Shown: positions 1 to 10,152, counted from the stretch's first letter. The stretch: 64,000 bases of DNA from Diploptera punctata (GCA_030220185.1 JASPKZ010007297.1:744001-808000); one strand, 5' to 3'. The notes: generated from the sequence alone by a model not told the origin. A program made the numbers and translations.

Positions 1-402
1 TCTGCTTGCCCGGGAATCTACTTAATCCCGGTCTTCTTGGCATCAGTGAAAGACAAAAATGGTTATTGTGAGTTATCCCTAAAAGATAAACATATGCTGT
101 CGCGGGGGGTTTTTTTTTTGTAGAGTTTCTTGATATATTCAATTCTGAGTAAATTAATTTTGTGTATTTGTAATGGTTTAGGCAGCGTAAGCCATTTAAG
201 CGTAAAAAAGCCGCTTTTATTTTACTTTTCACTACAAAGGGCAATTTTTAAGGATGAAGGGCTTGAGCATTAAAATTCTCTTGTAGCCTATAACCTTCTC
301 GGGAAAATCTTGAACATGTTGTAAAAAGCTTTATCACAATCGGATCAACGGCATGACCGCGCATAAAGTACGAACAAACAATCCAACAATTTTATATATT
401 AG

Positions 403-403
<1 letters not shown>
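1..403 (-). mobile_element. Helitron-like element F, 5' part (cut by window edge)
   Basis: Read on the minus strand, this starts with TCTAATATATAAAA at 403, next to an ATT array, and runs off the window. The body matches the copies at 7958-8576, 8587-9251 and 52596-52985, including the segment around CGCGCATAAAGTACGAAC. A 5' TC terminus and lack of target duplication fit non-autonomous Helitrons. No Rep/helicase coding is present. The class rests on termini and on the copy at 52596-53440, whose insertion site can be reconstructed. Confidence 0.6.
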
Positions 404-472
<69 letters not shown>

Positions 473-481
473 CTATTATTA
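404..481. repeat. (ATT)n / (ATC)n microsatellite
   Basis: An imperfect ATT run with interspersed ATC and ACT triplets directly abuts the 5' terminus of the Helitron-like copy. The asparagine-rich minus-strand frame at 334-519 is a product of this repeat. Confidence 0.95.
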
Positions 482-493
482 TAAGTAAAAATA

Positions 494-695
494 TAGGAAG
501 TTCTTATTATTGGTACCATGTTACCATGTATTCAGTCTTATTTCCTGTAAAATACGATGTTGCTTAAGAATAATGTTTCTATTATACACAATTCAGTCAT
601 ATAGCAGGTAAACGTAACACCACAGCTCCCCCAATAGACGAAGTCTTAAAGGAATACCTTAAGTAAGTGTGTTTACAGTACAACAGGATCTTAGC
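494..695 (+). repeat. Unclassified interspersed repeat I, copy 1
   Basis: This segment is the diverged reverse complement of 38262-38483. Shared landmarks are a TTGGTACCAT block, TATTCAGTCTTATTTCC, GTAAAATA(C/T)GATGTTGC and a GTTTACAGTACAA end. No coding potential or terminal repeats could be defined, so the class is unknown. Confidence 0.65.
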
Positions 696-974
696 TCCGA
701 ATTAGTACAGTTAGATATATCCCTGATACGTCTATAATCTTAACGAGGATCTTAGAAGAACAAAGTTTTAACATTATACCCTGAAGTTGTGTCTGTTAAC
801 TTAATGACAGAGCGATTCAGAATGGAGTTGATTTAATGAGGATAATATGACTGTAATTAGAGAAGGGCATGGTTCTGTTCAATCCACTGCTAGTTATAAA
901 TAACTTTAGATATATTATCTGTTACTTCAGAGCATTTAATAAAATGTGCAATAATTAATAATGTCTTCAGATAT
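696..974. other. Unassigned AT-rich sequence
   Basis: No open frame, tandem repeat or similarity to another part of the window was seen here. Confidence 0.5.
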
Positions 975-1440
975 ATAGGGCTATTCAGAAAGAAGGAACA
1001 GACTTCAGACATTTATTTCTTCCAAACTACAAAAGATACAAACAATTCCACCGTTCCTGGAAAGAGAAATGTTTGAAGTTCCGATCACAGCCGCATGGAT
1101 TGGTGCTATTGCTTGTCATGTTGATTATTTGTATCAAAATGGCGACACGATAGGATGTTCGATTGGAAGAGGAGGAGCAGAAAATCAACTTGATCGCCAG
1201 TGACCTCCCAGATCACCAGACCAAACCCCGTGTGATTTTTATCTGTGGGGTTACGTAAAAGAACATATTTTTACCCCCCCTCCATGCCCCAGACTCTTGA
1301 AAATCTGCGATATCTAATTGTTGAAGCTGTGAATTCGATTACTAGAAGACCAGCTGATTCGTGTGTGGCAAGAAATGAGCCACTGTTTTGATATTTGTCG
1401 TGTAACACATGGTGCTCGTATTGAATGTATAAAATAGAGA
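975..1440 (+). mobile_element. Mariner-like transposase fragment
   Basis: From about 1204 the plus strand reads PPRSPDQTPCDFYLWGYVKE, the hallmark around the third catalytic aspartate of mariner-family transposases (commonly W-P-P-R-S-P-D-L-T-P-C-D-F). Diverged C-terminal codons follow to about 1435, with stops and frameshifts. Only the 3' end of the gene remains. The left part (GGGCTATTCAG at about 978) may be a decayed terminal repeat. The right end runs into a Helitron-like fragment. Confidence 0.7.
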
Positions 1441-2133
1441 AATTGAATTGAATATCTCAAAAAGCTCTATAAAAAAGTAGGCGACAGGATAAATTTATGT
1501 CTTACAATAACTCACAATAACCATTTTTTGTCTTTCATTGATGCCAAGAAGATCGAGACAAGTACGTAGATTCCAATCCAAGCATAACAGCACATGGCGG
1601 ATATTCTTTTACGGATAACTCACAATAACAAATGTTGTCTTTTAGCTCATTTATGCCAAGAAGATCGAGATAAGTAGATACCCGGATAACACCGGGTAAT
1701 ATGCACGGGGAATCGTAAAATAATTACGATATACATTTATAATTATTTTTCATTATACTTATTCAACCAATCAAAAGAAGTACATTAATTTTCGTCTTTC
1801 AGCTCATTTATGCCAAGAAGATCGGGATGAGTAGATTCCCGGACAACGCCGGGAAAACACTACGGGGTATCTAAAAATAATTACGATATAGCCTAAATGC
1901 TTCCTTTTACTTATTTAACTAAACATAAAACACATTACATTTCGTATTTCAGCTCATTTATGTCAAGAAGATCGGGATAAGTAGATTCCCGGCGAACGCC
2001 GGGTAATCAGCACGAGGTATCTAAAAAAAACATAAATTTATAATTATTTTTCCTTTTACTTATTCAACTAAACATAAAAACACATTAATTTTCATTTATT
2101 TAGGCGTAGCAGCGCACGCCGGGTATTAGCTAG
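1441..2133 (+). mobile_element. Helitron-like element F, 3' part with internal tandem units
   Basis: The copy is 5'-truncated next to the mariner remnant. It ends at 2130-2133 in CTAG followed by T, preceded by a GC-rich hairpin (GGCGT...ACGCC, 2103-2120) about 10 bases upstream. That is the classical Helitron 3' architecture. The same end occurs at 7958 and 8587 (minus), 49767, 52499 and 59443. It lies in the 3' tail of an RTE-like LINE. Confidence 0.7.
1644..2100 (+). repeat. Three ~150-bp tandem units inside Helitron-like F
   Basis: Units begin with AGCTCATTTATG at 1644, 1801 and 1951 (periods 157 and 150). Each carries AAGAAGATCG(A/G)GAT, then a small CCCGG...CCGGG palindrome, then an AT-rich spacer. 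Partial units occur in the other F copies. Internal minisatellites are common in non-autonomous Helitrons. Confidence 0.75.
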
Positions 2134-2139
2134 TACAAA

Positions 2140-2828
2140 ATAAAACAATGTTATTTATATACAGATTTTCAATGTTTATAATTATTTCTGTAACTTAAAG
2201 TTTTATTTTCCTTCTCCACTCGTTTCTATCCATCCACTCCATGTCCTCCAGTCCTCTTATTCTCATTCCATGTCTTACTTTTTGCATCCATGAGTTTCGA
2301 GATTTTCCATTCTTTCTTCTTCGAGATGGACACCATTCAAATGTGTATATGGATAACCTTTCTTTTTGCATTTGCCGCACATGCCCATACCAATTTAATT
2401 TATTATATCTTATATAATCTACTATTGGACATTTAATATTCATTTTTCCTCGTATGACTCTATTTCTTATGTTTTTTTTTTTCTAATTTTGAACATCTTG
2501 CTGCTCTCCTCAAGAAATCCATTTCCATCGACATAAGTATTTGTTCTCAGTTTTTGTTGAATTTCCAAACTTCAGCTCCATATGCGACAGTACTTCTCGC
2601 TATTGAATTATATATTTGTAACTTAATTTTTCCATAGAACACCATTGCTATTACTGTTCTACCTTCATTTAATCTGTTCTTAATGTTACTTTCTTGTCTG
2701 TCCTACTTTTATCCCCAAATACTAAAATTCTTCACATCCTCTATATGACCCATCTGTTCTAACATTAAATCTTCGGTTTCTCCTCCACATCTCATGTAAC
2801 ATGTTTTTTTCTAAATCCATTTTTTAAA
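2140..2828 (-). mobile_element. RTE-like LINE family C, 3' end
   Basis: The minus strand carries the C-terminal part of a non-LTR retrotransposon ORF. The best stretch (2443 to 2195) reads LNWYGHVRQMQKERL and ends near WMDRNEWRRKIKL, the usual post-thumb tail of RTE-type proteins. Upstream reverse-transcriptase sequence has stops and shifts. Sister copies are at 45457-45744 and 45745-47395. Confidence 0.75.
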
Positions 2829-3164
2829 TCAATGCCACCAGGTTTTCATTTCGACATTTCTGGTATTATCTTCCTGGCATGGCGTACTAGTAACCCACTT
2901 CTAAGGTTGGGGCGCCGATGACGTGAAAGTGATGATGCGCCAGGAGATGCATCAAACTAAACTTAATCTAATGAATATTATAATGATTGCCAGACGTTTG
3001 GGGACCGTATGGCCCTTAAAGTTTCCTACATGACATTTGACTTACATGTGAGGAAAAAAAAACCAAAAAAAAAAACTCACTCAGGGAACATGTCCCCACA
3101 GGGAATCAAACTCAAGCTCGATGGGTGACAAGGCAGCACGTTATCTCGAGACCACAGCGATGGA
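2829..3164 (-). mobile_element. Chimeric SINE: family A head joined to family B body
   Basis: Read from 3164 down, the sequence starts as SINE A (ATCGCTGTGGTCTCGAG, tRNA-like head, then CGGTCCCC). It switches after a GCAATCATTAT junction to the SINE B body (CTCCTGGCGC, AAGTGGGTTAC, AACCTGGTGGCATT). The copy at 57086-57345 has the same junction, so this is a fused family rather than two chance neighbours. Confidence 0.75.
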
Positions 3165-3179
3165 TGATCTGCCAAATTA

Positions 3180-3785
3180 AAATCACAGATAACAGTAAAA
3201 ACATAAAAGAACATACAAAATGTATTTCTTCCATTCCCTGTATATTTAGATGATGATTATCGGCGTAGTCCATTGTTGAGCCAATAGCCTCTTCTTTGTC
3301 AGGAGTTTATAGACAAAGCTCATTTTTAATCAATATTACAGCGGGAGGAAAAACTATGAGGTTTTACATTAAAGTTGATTTTTAGACTGAAGATGGAAGT
3401 AATACTATACTTTTGAACCGGTATCGTGAAGACACACAACTTTATGAGGTGAGATGTTAAAGAATTTTTCTCCAACTCATTCTTTAAAGTTCATTTTAGT
3501 TACCCTATATGCCCAAAGATGTCATGAGTGGCATAAGGTCAACACACCGACTCAATGAGACATCTAGCAGACAACTAAGATATTACTAGGATGTTTGAGA
3601 TCGGTAAATTTTGCTTAGAGCCTTTTTATTCAGTCTTAAGGATCTTTTAAGAGCCGGAAAATTCTTCAGACTCGGGACACATGGCTTAAAGTCCTCCCGG
3701 AGGACTTGCTCCTTGGATTCTTCCATCCGAAAACCGATATGTTCATATTAGTAAAGGACCTAATAAGGTTGGATTTATTGGTATT
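3180..3785. other. Unassigned sequence
   Basis: There is no recognisable element or convincing open frame. The short frame at 3706-3897 runs into a tRNA-like SINE segment and is not a gene. Confidence 0.5.
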
Positions 3786-3789
3786 TTGC

Positions 3790-3896
3790 AGTCGTTTAGA
3801 GATGCTATTAAGTTATATAGAAAGGAGCAAAATCCATCGACCGCGGCCGGGTTTGAACCTGCGATCCTCGGGACCAGAGGCGATGTTAAATTATTA
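3790..3896 (-). mobile_element. tRNA-like SINE fragment
   Basis: On the minus strand a B-box-like GCAGGTTCAAACC occurs near 3860, beside a GATGGATTTT stretch. Read on the plus strand it gives the recurrent insect repeat motif AGFEPAILGTRG. This is most likely a short piece of a tRNA-derived SINE. No flanking duplication was found. Confidence 0.4.
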
Positions 3897-3974
3897 ATTT
3901 TTCTCCAGAATTTAATTTATTCTATCTCATTAGTAGCCTTTTATTTTTCTATATCGTATAGTTATTATCCATAT

Positions 3975-4170
3975 AGAAAGAATGGGAGACAACCGACTTG
4001 CAAAAAGAGCTAAAGAAGCTAGACCAATGGACGGGAGAAGGACAAGAGGAAGACCAGCCAAGAGATGGATAGACAGTGAATGTACTTCCAATACGTCTTC
4101 CTCCGAGGAGTGATTTTGGAAATAAACAGGATGAAAATTCTACAAATCATGAAGAAGAAGAGAAGAAGAA
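3975..4170 (+). mobile_element. RTE-like LINE family D, 3' tail with (GAA)n
   Basis: The frame reads LAKRAKEARPMDGRRTRGRP and then AKRWIDSE, the basic GRP..RW tail of RTE-like proteins. The 3' end has TTTCCTCCGAGGAGTGATTTT-type sequence and a GAAGAAG tail. Two other copies (20119-20286 minus, 58563-58745 plus) share start, end and tail. Confidence 0.7.
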
Positions 4171-4234
4171 GAAAGAGTATATTTATTAGATAAATATAAA
4201 GTAAATCGACATATAAAGTAGACGTGTGGCACGA

Positions 4235-4500
4235 ATGGGGTATGATAGAGTGGCATAAAAATGTCTTGTAGGAAAACCAGAGGGAGTGGGCAGGACATGT
4301 GGTACGAATGGTATGAAACAGGTGAATGGAAACTTCTTTTAGAAAAATCACAAGGACAACGCCCATAACGGAGGTCAAGATTGAGGTGGGAGATTAACAT
4401 TAACTATGATCTGAGGAAGGAGGTGAATGATACAGGGAATTATTGGAAAATAGTAGACCCGGATAAGGATATATGGATAGCTAATGTCTGTGGCCATAAA
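4235..4500 (+). mobile_element. RTE-like LINE family A, 3' fragment
   Basis: This is a degraded copy of the most abundant LINE here: a GGGCAGGACATGTGG segment, then AACCAGAGGG, AGATTGAGGTGGGAG and GATACAGGGAATTATTGG. It corresponds to protein segments GHVARM, RMRWENNI and TGDDWK in better copies (36053-36474, 39330-39745). Many stops are present. Confidence 0.65.
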
Positions 4501-4599
4501 CATCCGTGTGCGATAATATGAAGGTGCGAATTACGTTTTACTTGAAGACCCTGTATAATACACACATCGGTTTCACTTTATCAGATTACGGTTTGTTTC

Positions 4600-4800
4600 T
4601 GAGCGTCTCTTAGTAATTCCGGCACTAACCACCAGTCGGCGCTGGTGTTGACATATTGATATCCGGGATGTGAAACCAATTTAATAGTTAATTGATCACC
4701 GGGCGGACTCGAACCCCCAGAGAGCCCCTTCCTTATTAAAAACCCTCTCGCTCCTACCCAAATCCATGCAATCACACATCTTTCAAAAGTCTGCCGCACA
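4600..4800 (-). mobile_element. Possible tRNA-like SINE fragment
   Basis: A B-box-like GGGGGTTCGAGTCCGCC lies on the minus strand near 4707-4723. No second copy occurs in the window and the A box is unclear, so this is tentative. Confidence 0.25.
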
Positions 4801-4917
4801 AGAAATGCGTCAACTAAGCGAATTCCATGTCAGCTCTGATTTTCCTGATTTACTGCCCATCTATATTTTGTTAAGTAAATCGTTTTATGTAATTCATTTA
4901 TATAAATAAATAAATAA

Positions 4918-6215
4918 CTTGTGGAATATAATGAAACAGAAAGGTGCACCTCAGCACTTAATAACTGCAATAAAAAGTCTATACGTAGAAAACAAAATAA
5001 CAATAGAAACTAGAGTAAAAAATAAAAAGAATATAACAGCAACAATAAATAGAGGTGTAAGATAGGGATGTCCGCTTTCATCCTCACTTTTTAATATTTA
5101 TATTCACTATATCATATATAATTTGCAAATACATTTGGACTCACATTTCAAAATAAGAAATAAGATCTTACACACCTTACTTTTTGCAGACGACCAAGTT
5201 CTAATATCTAGCTCAGAATATGGTCTACAAAAATCACTCTTTCTATTAAATAACATTATACAGAATTATAATTTCAAAATATCAATAAGTAAAACGAAAA
5301 TCTTAGCTTTTAAAGGATCACATAATTCTGGAGGGGAAATCCACTGAACAAGTGAACCATTTTAAATACCTGGATTTTGAAATCTCCTATTTTAAAAATC
5401 AAGATATTTTTAACAAATTTAATTATATATGTGATACAAGTCCACAGCTGTGGTCTCAAGGTCGCGTGCTGCCTTGTCACGCAACGGGCCCGGGTTCGAT
5501 CCCCGGTCGGGGCAGTTTTTCTGGGTGAGGTATTTATCGGGGTTTTTCCTCGCCTGTAAGACAAATGTCAGGAAAACTTTAAGGCCGAAACGGTCCCCGA
5601 AATCATATGGCCATTATCCTTACCATCATCATCATCCTTCACCGGTGTGGAAAGCAACGGGAAGCTACCACACCTACGATTCCCTAGTAAAGCTGCAGAG
5701 CATAGCATGAAAATGCTATGATTGTAGCGAAAGACCTGACCTCAGGCAGAATTACTATGGATGGATAGATGTGGTACAATTAAAATAATATTTAAAAACA
5801 CAAGAAAGAAAACAAAAATAAAATTTTATAAAGCAGTGGCAGTCCCCTTACTGTCGTATGGTAGTGAATTTTGAGTTTTAACTAAAAGAGAAGATACGAT
5901 GATAGAAGCAGCTGAAATGAGATTTCTGAAAATATGGCTGGCTGCAAACTTCTAGATAAAAGAATAAGTGAAGATATTAGAAATTAACTAAATATTTTTA
6001 AACTTTTAGATAAAATAAAATGATCTAGAAAAATCTGGAAAGAACATATTCAAAGAATGAAAGATCATTGCATTCCAAAAATTATACTTAATTACAAACC
6101 AAAAGGAGACAGAAATGTTGGTAGACCGAAAAAGAGATGGATTCAACTTTTTGAATGAGAATTTATGAGACTGGAACAAGCCACATGGGCTTAAGCCGTG
6201 ATTGTTGATGATGAT
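4918..6215 (+). mobile_element. RTE-like LINE family E, RT to 3' end, split by SINE A
   Basis: The plus strand encodes decayed reverse transcriptase. First come LWNIMKQKGAPQHL, then GV(R)..GCPLSSSLFNIYI (RT motif B region), then LLFADDQVLISSSE with the catalytic FADD, then ISISKTKILAFKG. SINE A interrupts at 5440-5768. The frame resumes with KFYKAVAVPLLSYGSE, IEAAEMRFLK and a VGRPKKRW-type tail near 6120-6150. Across the SINE the LINE reads FNYICGTIK once the duplicated bases are removed. Several stops show it is dead. Confidence 0.8.
5440..5768 (+). mobile_element. SINE A, full length, inside LINE
   Basis: The tRNA-like head contains GTGGTCTCAAGG (A-box side) and GGTTCGATCCCCGG (B box). The body includes CAAATGTCAGGAAAAC, CGGTCCCCGAAATCATATGG and a final ATTACTATGGATGGA. 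It is flanked by ATGTGATACAA (5429-5439) and ATGTGGTACAA (5769-5779), an 11-bp target duplication with one mismatch. Confidence 0.85.
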
Positions 6216-6326
6216 AATTCATTTCGGGTCTTATCATGGCTACGTCTAAATGAAAGAACTTTACATTAACTTGTTTTACTATTTCAAATCCTGCGCACAT
6301 ATTTACCAAGTTATTTATCAACGCGT

Positions 6327-6645
6327 GACTAGCCTCATGGACTAGTGGTCAGATTTTACTGACTATTCTTCATGAGGTCCCGGGTTTGATTCCCGGTCAA
6401 ACAATAGGATTTTTTTTCTTAAAGGGAATCATTCCTATGGTTGCCCATGGTCTGGAAATTTAGGTTAAGTTTAGGTTAAGAACTATTCTGGCGCTTCATT
6501 ATCATTTATCATCCATCATATCATCGGGGTAACGTAACACCGCCTTCTAGGCGCCCCAACTTCAGAAGTGGGTTACAGTTAAGCCAGTGCCAGGAGAGAT
6601 CACCAGAAATGACCAAATGACAACCTGGGGCATTGACTAAAATAA
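6327..6645 (+). mobile_element. SINE B, full length
   Basis: The 5' end carries a tRNA-like head (ACTAGTGGTCAGATTTTACT, then GGTTTGATTCCCGG as B box). The body contains TTTAGGTTAAGTTTAGG, TTCTGGCGCTTCATT, CATCGGGGTAACGTAAC, and it ends near ACAACCTGGGGCATTGAC. A perfect 10-bp duplication ATCAACGCGT flanks it at 6317-6326 and 6646-6655. Confidence 0.85.
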
Positions 6646-6689
6646 ATCAACGCGTTTTCAAAATGTATCGGCTAATCATAATTTAGGAA

Positions 6690-6850
6690 GAAGATGGTAA
6701 GACTCTTATTTATTTTCTATACCGCAGCACAGGACATGTCTGTACTCTGAATCTTACACAATATCCATGACTAGAGCATGGAACTCAGTTCCCATCACTA
6801 TCATTATTTAAATACAAATTAACAAATATCTTAAGTTCCACACAATGAAA
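6690..6850 (+). mobile_element. Jockey-like LINE, C-terminal fragment
   Basis: Across two frames the plus strand reads PQHRTCLYSESYTISMTRAW, then WNSVP and SLSLFKYKLTNIL. This matches the C-terminal region after the RT of Jockey/R1-type non-LTR elements (aromatic, R.WN.LP, ..FK..L). It is short and frameshifted. A related segment lies at 49910-50095. Confidence 0.5.
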
Positions 6851-6892
6851 ACAATAACTACATAACAACTGTATACAGCATTTTGTATATGT

Positions 6893-7118
6893 GGTATGAT
6901 AAGAAAAATAAATGCCTGGACGGGATTCGAACCCGGATCTCTGAGTTTGTACCTCAGCGTGATATCCATTACACCACCAGGCGAATCCAATTCAAACACT
7001 TATTTTCCTTATATATGTATTATATTCTCCATTATTACTAAATGTCGCGAGAACTCGGTCTTCACTGCCATCTAGTAGCTGACTATAACAAGTAAGCAAA
7101 TTAAAGAGAATATTTTTT
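6893..7118 (-). mobile_element. SINE E with internal tRNA-Val-like unit
   Basis: On the minus strand 6984-6913 resembles tRNA-Val in the D arm (GTGGTGTAATGGATATCAC) with B box GGGTTCGAATCCC. However, the acceptor stem has a T-T mismatch, the T stem has four pairs and the anticodon loop is GTACAAA, so it is not a credible functional tRNA. Similarity to the second copy (28940-29165) extends about 130 bp upstream of the tRNA-like unit and about 20 bp downstream. Confidence 0.65.
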
Positions 7119-7261
7119 TTTGTATATCTATATATTAATACGTGAAGGAAAAACTTTGCACCCCTTTTTAAGCAGATTGCTCGCAAGGAGGAATGTGATA
7201 TTTGGCATAATTAAAGTCCATATAAAGAAGGAGTGCAGAAAAATAAAATATATGCATAATA

Positions 7262-7698
7262 TGTGATACAATAGTATAGGCCTATTACGATGCGAGGTTG
7301 GGAAGTGGTTCTTACAGAATCGAGAAAAATTGACTAACGTTAACATTGTGGGCAATGTTTATTAGTTGAAACAACGGGAGGCCTTGAGAACAATTTTGAT
7401 AAAATGACCGGAAGTACCGTATGTATTGTTTTATATTGTTTCAAATAAAGTTCAGTTCATTTAAAAAGCAGAGATTTATTTTGTTTAATGTATATTAGCA
7501 CTATCTTTTGGATATTTTTTGAATATACACTGCACGTTGTATACATATAGAGGGCAGTGGTTTTAGTTCCCGCACATGAGTGTAAATGTAATATTACAGT
7601 ATAGTTATTTAGGTTGGCAACCCCGAAATGTAGGAAGTTGAACTTTCAATCATGGTCGCCATTGCTGTACGACAAAACGCACTATCGCGCAAAAATAA
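7262..7698 (+). repeat. Unclassified repeat G, short copy
   Basis: The copy runs from TATTACGATGCGAGGTTGGG to ACTATCGCGCAA, the same ends seen at 32197-32967, 35937-38250 and 57988-58930. Conserved internal blocks are TTGACTAACGTTAAC, TTTATATTGTTTCAAATAAA, AGGGCAGTGGTTTTA and CATGGTCGCCATTGCTGTA. It lacks the hairpin block present in the 58 kb copy. No coding capacity or clear TIR was found. Confidence 0.7.
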
Positions 7699-7854
7699 AT
7701 TAAATTAAACAAAGTAAAATTAATTGTCTCTAAGGTATTTAAGTGTAATACCCATTCATTTGTTTATTTGTGTACTCATTCATTTGTTTACGTTTATACT
7801 GGAAGTGCATTGTTCACTTTGTACATACATTGTATATTTTGTCGAATAGGTATT

Positions 7855-7957
7855 TATATATCATATTATATTATATCATATTATATTATATCATATTATA
7901 TTATATACAGTTTATATTACATTATAATTTGTACATACATTGTATATATATATTATA
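7855..7957. repeat. 15-bp AT-rich tandem repeat and (TA)n
   Basis: About three units of TATCATATTATATTA lie at 7858-7905, followed by a TA-rich run to the Helitron-like 3' end. The tyrosine/isoleucine-rich frames here are repeat products. Sequence 7699-7857 shows no assignable feature. Confidence 0.8.
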
Positions 7958-8576
7958 CTAGCTAATACCAGGCGTGCGCTGCTACGCCTAAATAAATTAT
8001 GTGTTTTTACGTTTAGTTGAATAAGTAAAAGGAAAAATAATTATAAATTTATGTCGTTATTATTTTTAGATACCCCGTACTGATTACCCGGCACTGACCG
8101 CGAATCTACGTAACCCGATGTATTTGGCATAAAATGATCTGAAAGACAAAATTCGTTATTTCGAGATATCCGTGCTGCTGCTCTGCTTGCCCGGGAATCT
8201 ACTTATCCCGATCTTCTTGGCATCAATAAAAGACAAAAATGGTTATTGTAAGTTATCCGTAGAAGATAAACATATGCTGTCGGATACTTTTTGTAGAGGT
8301 TTTTGAGATATTCAATTATGTGTAAATTAATGTTGTGTATCTGTATTTTTTTAGGCGACGTAAGCCATTTAAGTGTCAAAAATGTTTTTCACGATTTTCA
8401 CTACAAATGATGATTTTTAAGGGTGTAGGAGTTGAGTATCACAACTCTCTTATAGCCTATGTTCATCCTGGGAATCTCCTGAACATTTTGCGAAAAGCCC
8501 CATTACAATCGGATATACGGTATGGCCGCGCATAAAGTACAAACAAACAAACAAACAAACATTTTTATATATTATA
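7958..8576 (-). mobile_element. Helitron-like element F, near complete
   Basis: On the minus strand the 3' end is CTAG at 7958, preceded by the GGCGTAGCAGCGCACGCC hairpin and one tandem unit. The 5' end lies in an AT-rich run near 8576 after a short AAAC microsatellite (8541-8560). It sits head-to-tail with the next copy, separated by about 10 AT-rich bases. Confidence 0.65.
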
Positions 8577-8586
8577 TTATATTATA

Positions 8587-9251
8587 CTAGGTAATACCCG
8601 GGGTGCGCTGCTACGCCTAAATAAATGAAAATGAATATGCTTTTATGTTTAGTTAAATATGTAAAGAAAAAAATAATTATAAATGTTCATCGTAATTATT
8701 TTAAGATTCCCCGTATTGATTATCCGTTGTTGCCCGGGAATCTACTCATCTCGATCTTCTAGGCATAAATGAGCTAAAAGACAAAATTCGTTATTGTGAG
8801 TTATCCGTTAAATAATATCCGCCATGTGCTGTTATACTTGCACAGGAATCTTTGTACTTGTCTCGATCTTCTTGGCATCAATGAAAGACAAAAATGGTTA
8901 TTGTAAGTTATCCGTAAGAGATAAACATATGCTGTCGCGGATTTTTTTGTAGAGCTTTTTGAGATATTCAATTCTGTGTACATTAATGTTGTGTATTTGT
9001 CATGGTTTAGGCAGCGTAAGCTATTTAAGCGTCCAAAGAACTATTGTTTCACGTTTTCCACTAGAAAGGACGATTTTTAAGGGTATAGCAGTTGAGTATC
9101 ACAACTATCTTATAGCCTATATTCATCCCGGGAATCTCCTGAACATTTTGCAAAAAGGTCCATCACAATCGGATCAGCGGTATGACCGCGCATAAAGTAC
9201 GAACAAAAAACAAACAAACCAACAAACGAACATTCATTTGTATATATTAGA
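8587..9251 (-). mobile_element. Helitron-like element F, complete copy
   Basis: The minus strand begins with TCTAATATATACAAATG at 9251 and ends with the hairpin and CTAG at 8587 (665 bp). The interior holds the block that reads on the plus strand GGAATCTCCTGAACATTTTG, plus about 1.5 tandem units. There is no transposase. The frame at 8959-9195 is a by-product of the element. Confidence 0.7.
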
Positions 9252-9551
9252 TTATATTGAATTATATATTATATTGCTTGCTCAATATATATCTGTTGAA
9301 AAAAGAAAATTGTGCAGCAGCAATATGAATTGACTTACTCTCGCATATATACCGTCTATTATTATTGGTGGATTTAAATAAAAGTGAGCACATTTTATTA
9401 TTTAAATTAAAATTGAATCCTGTCTAATCTTGGTTTCAGTAATTGCATTACAATTTTTTTTATATTTAGATGTTCACATCTACTTCCATTATGCCTCGAC
9501 ATAGAACATTGACGGGTCGGTGTGAGAGACAAAGAAGAAGGGATATATAGG

Positions 9552-9585
<34 letters not shown>

Positions 9586-9600
9586 CTTTACACATAATAA
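9252..9600. other. Unassigned AT-rich sequence ending in (TA)n
   Basis: No element was recognised apart from a (TA)n run at 9557-9582. Confidence 0.5.
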
Positions 9601-9984
9601 TGGGCCAAATGCAAATTTAAATTGCATGGATAGTATACAAATGTCAAATAACGCATTATTGTTTTTTAAATATGTCTTAGCCAAGCTATACCATCTATTT
9701 CCTACGGTTCGTATTTTTAAAATAAATAGAAAATTAACGCAGAATGACGGTTTTTGTGACAAACTTCAAAATTTAATGACTTGTGATCGAATTTCGACCG
9801 CTACCTATAAATATTCATCTAGGAAGCTTTATTTACTTAATTTAATTTTATATTACATTTATTTTATTTTATTTCATGTTTTGTTAGTATTACCTTATAC
9901 TAGACCACATCCCCATTGCCTTTTGTTTAGTCTATATTTTAATAATATTTTAAATTTGTAATAAGTATGTAATTTTTGTTTAAT

Positions 9985-10055
9985 TTCACTATTCGCTGGT
10001 TGAAAGGAAGAGAAAGCCTTATGGCCTTAATTCTACCAGCTAAAATAAAGCATTA

Positions 10056-10057
<2 letters not shown>
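9985..10057 (+). mobile_element. LINE 3' tail (GGCCTTA type)
   Basis: The segment GCTGGTTGAAAGGAAGAG...CTTATGGCCTTAA...CCAGC...AATAAA leads into an ATT array. Matching tails at 27736-27800 and 50935-51005 also end in AATAAA plus a simple repeat. The upstream AT-rich frame (9626-9961) may be its decayed end but is not recognisable. Confidence 0.6.

Positions 10058-10152
<95 letters not shown>
10058..10152. repeat. (ATT)n grading into (AGT)n
   Basis: About 14 ATT triplets change abruptly to about 17 AGT triplets, as if one substitution had been spread by slippage. Confidence 0.95.

Noticed and set aside
4581..4799. 72-codon minus frame as a gene
   Set aside because: It spans a B-box-like SINE fragment and shows no protein motif.
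6913..6984. tRNA-Val-like gene on the minus strand
   Set aside because: Four-pair T stem, T-T mismatch in the acceptor stem and a non-valine anticodon loop (GTACAAA). It is part of a repeated element with a second decayed copy.
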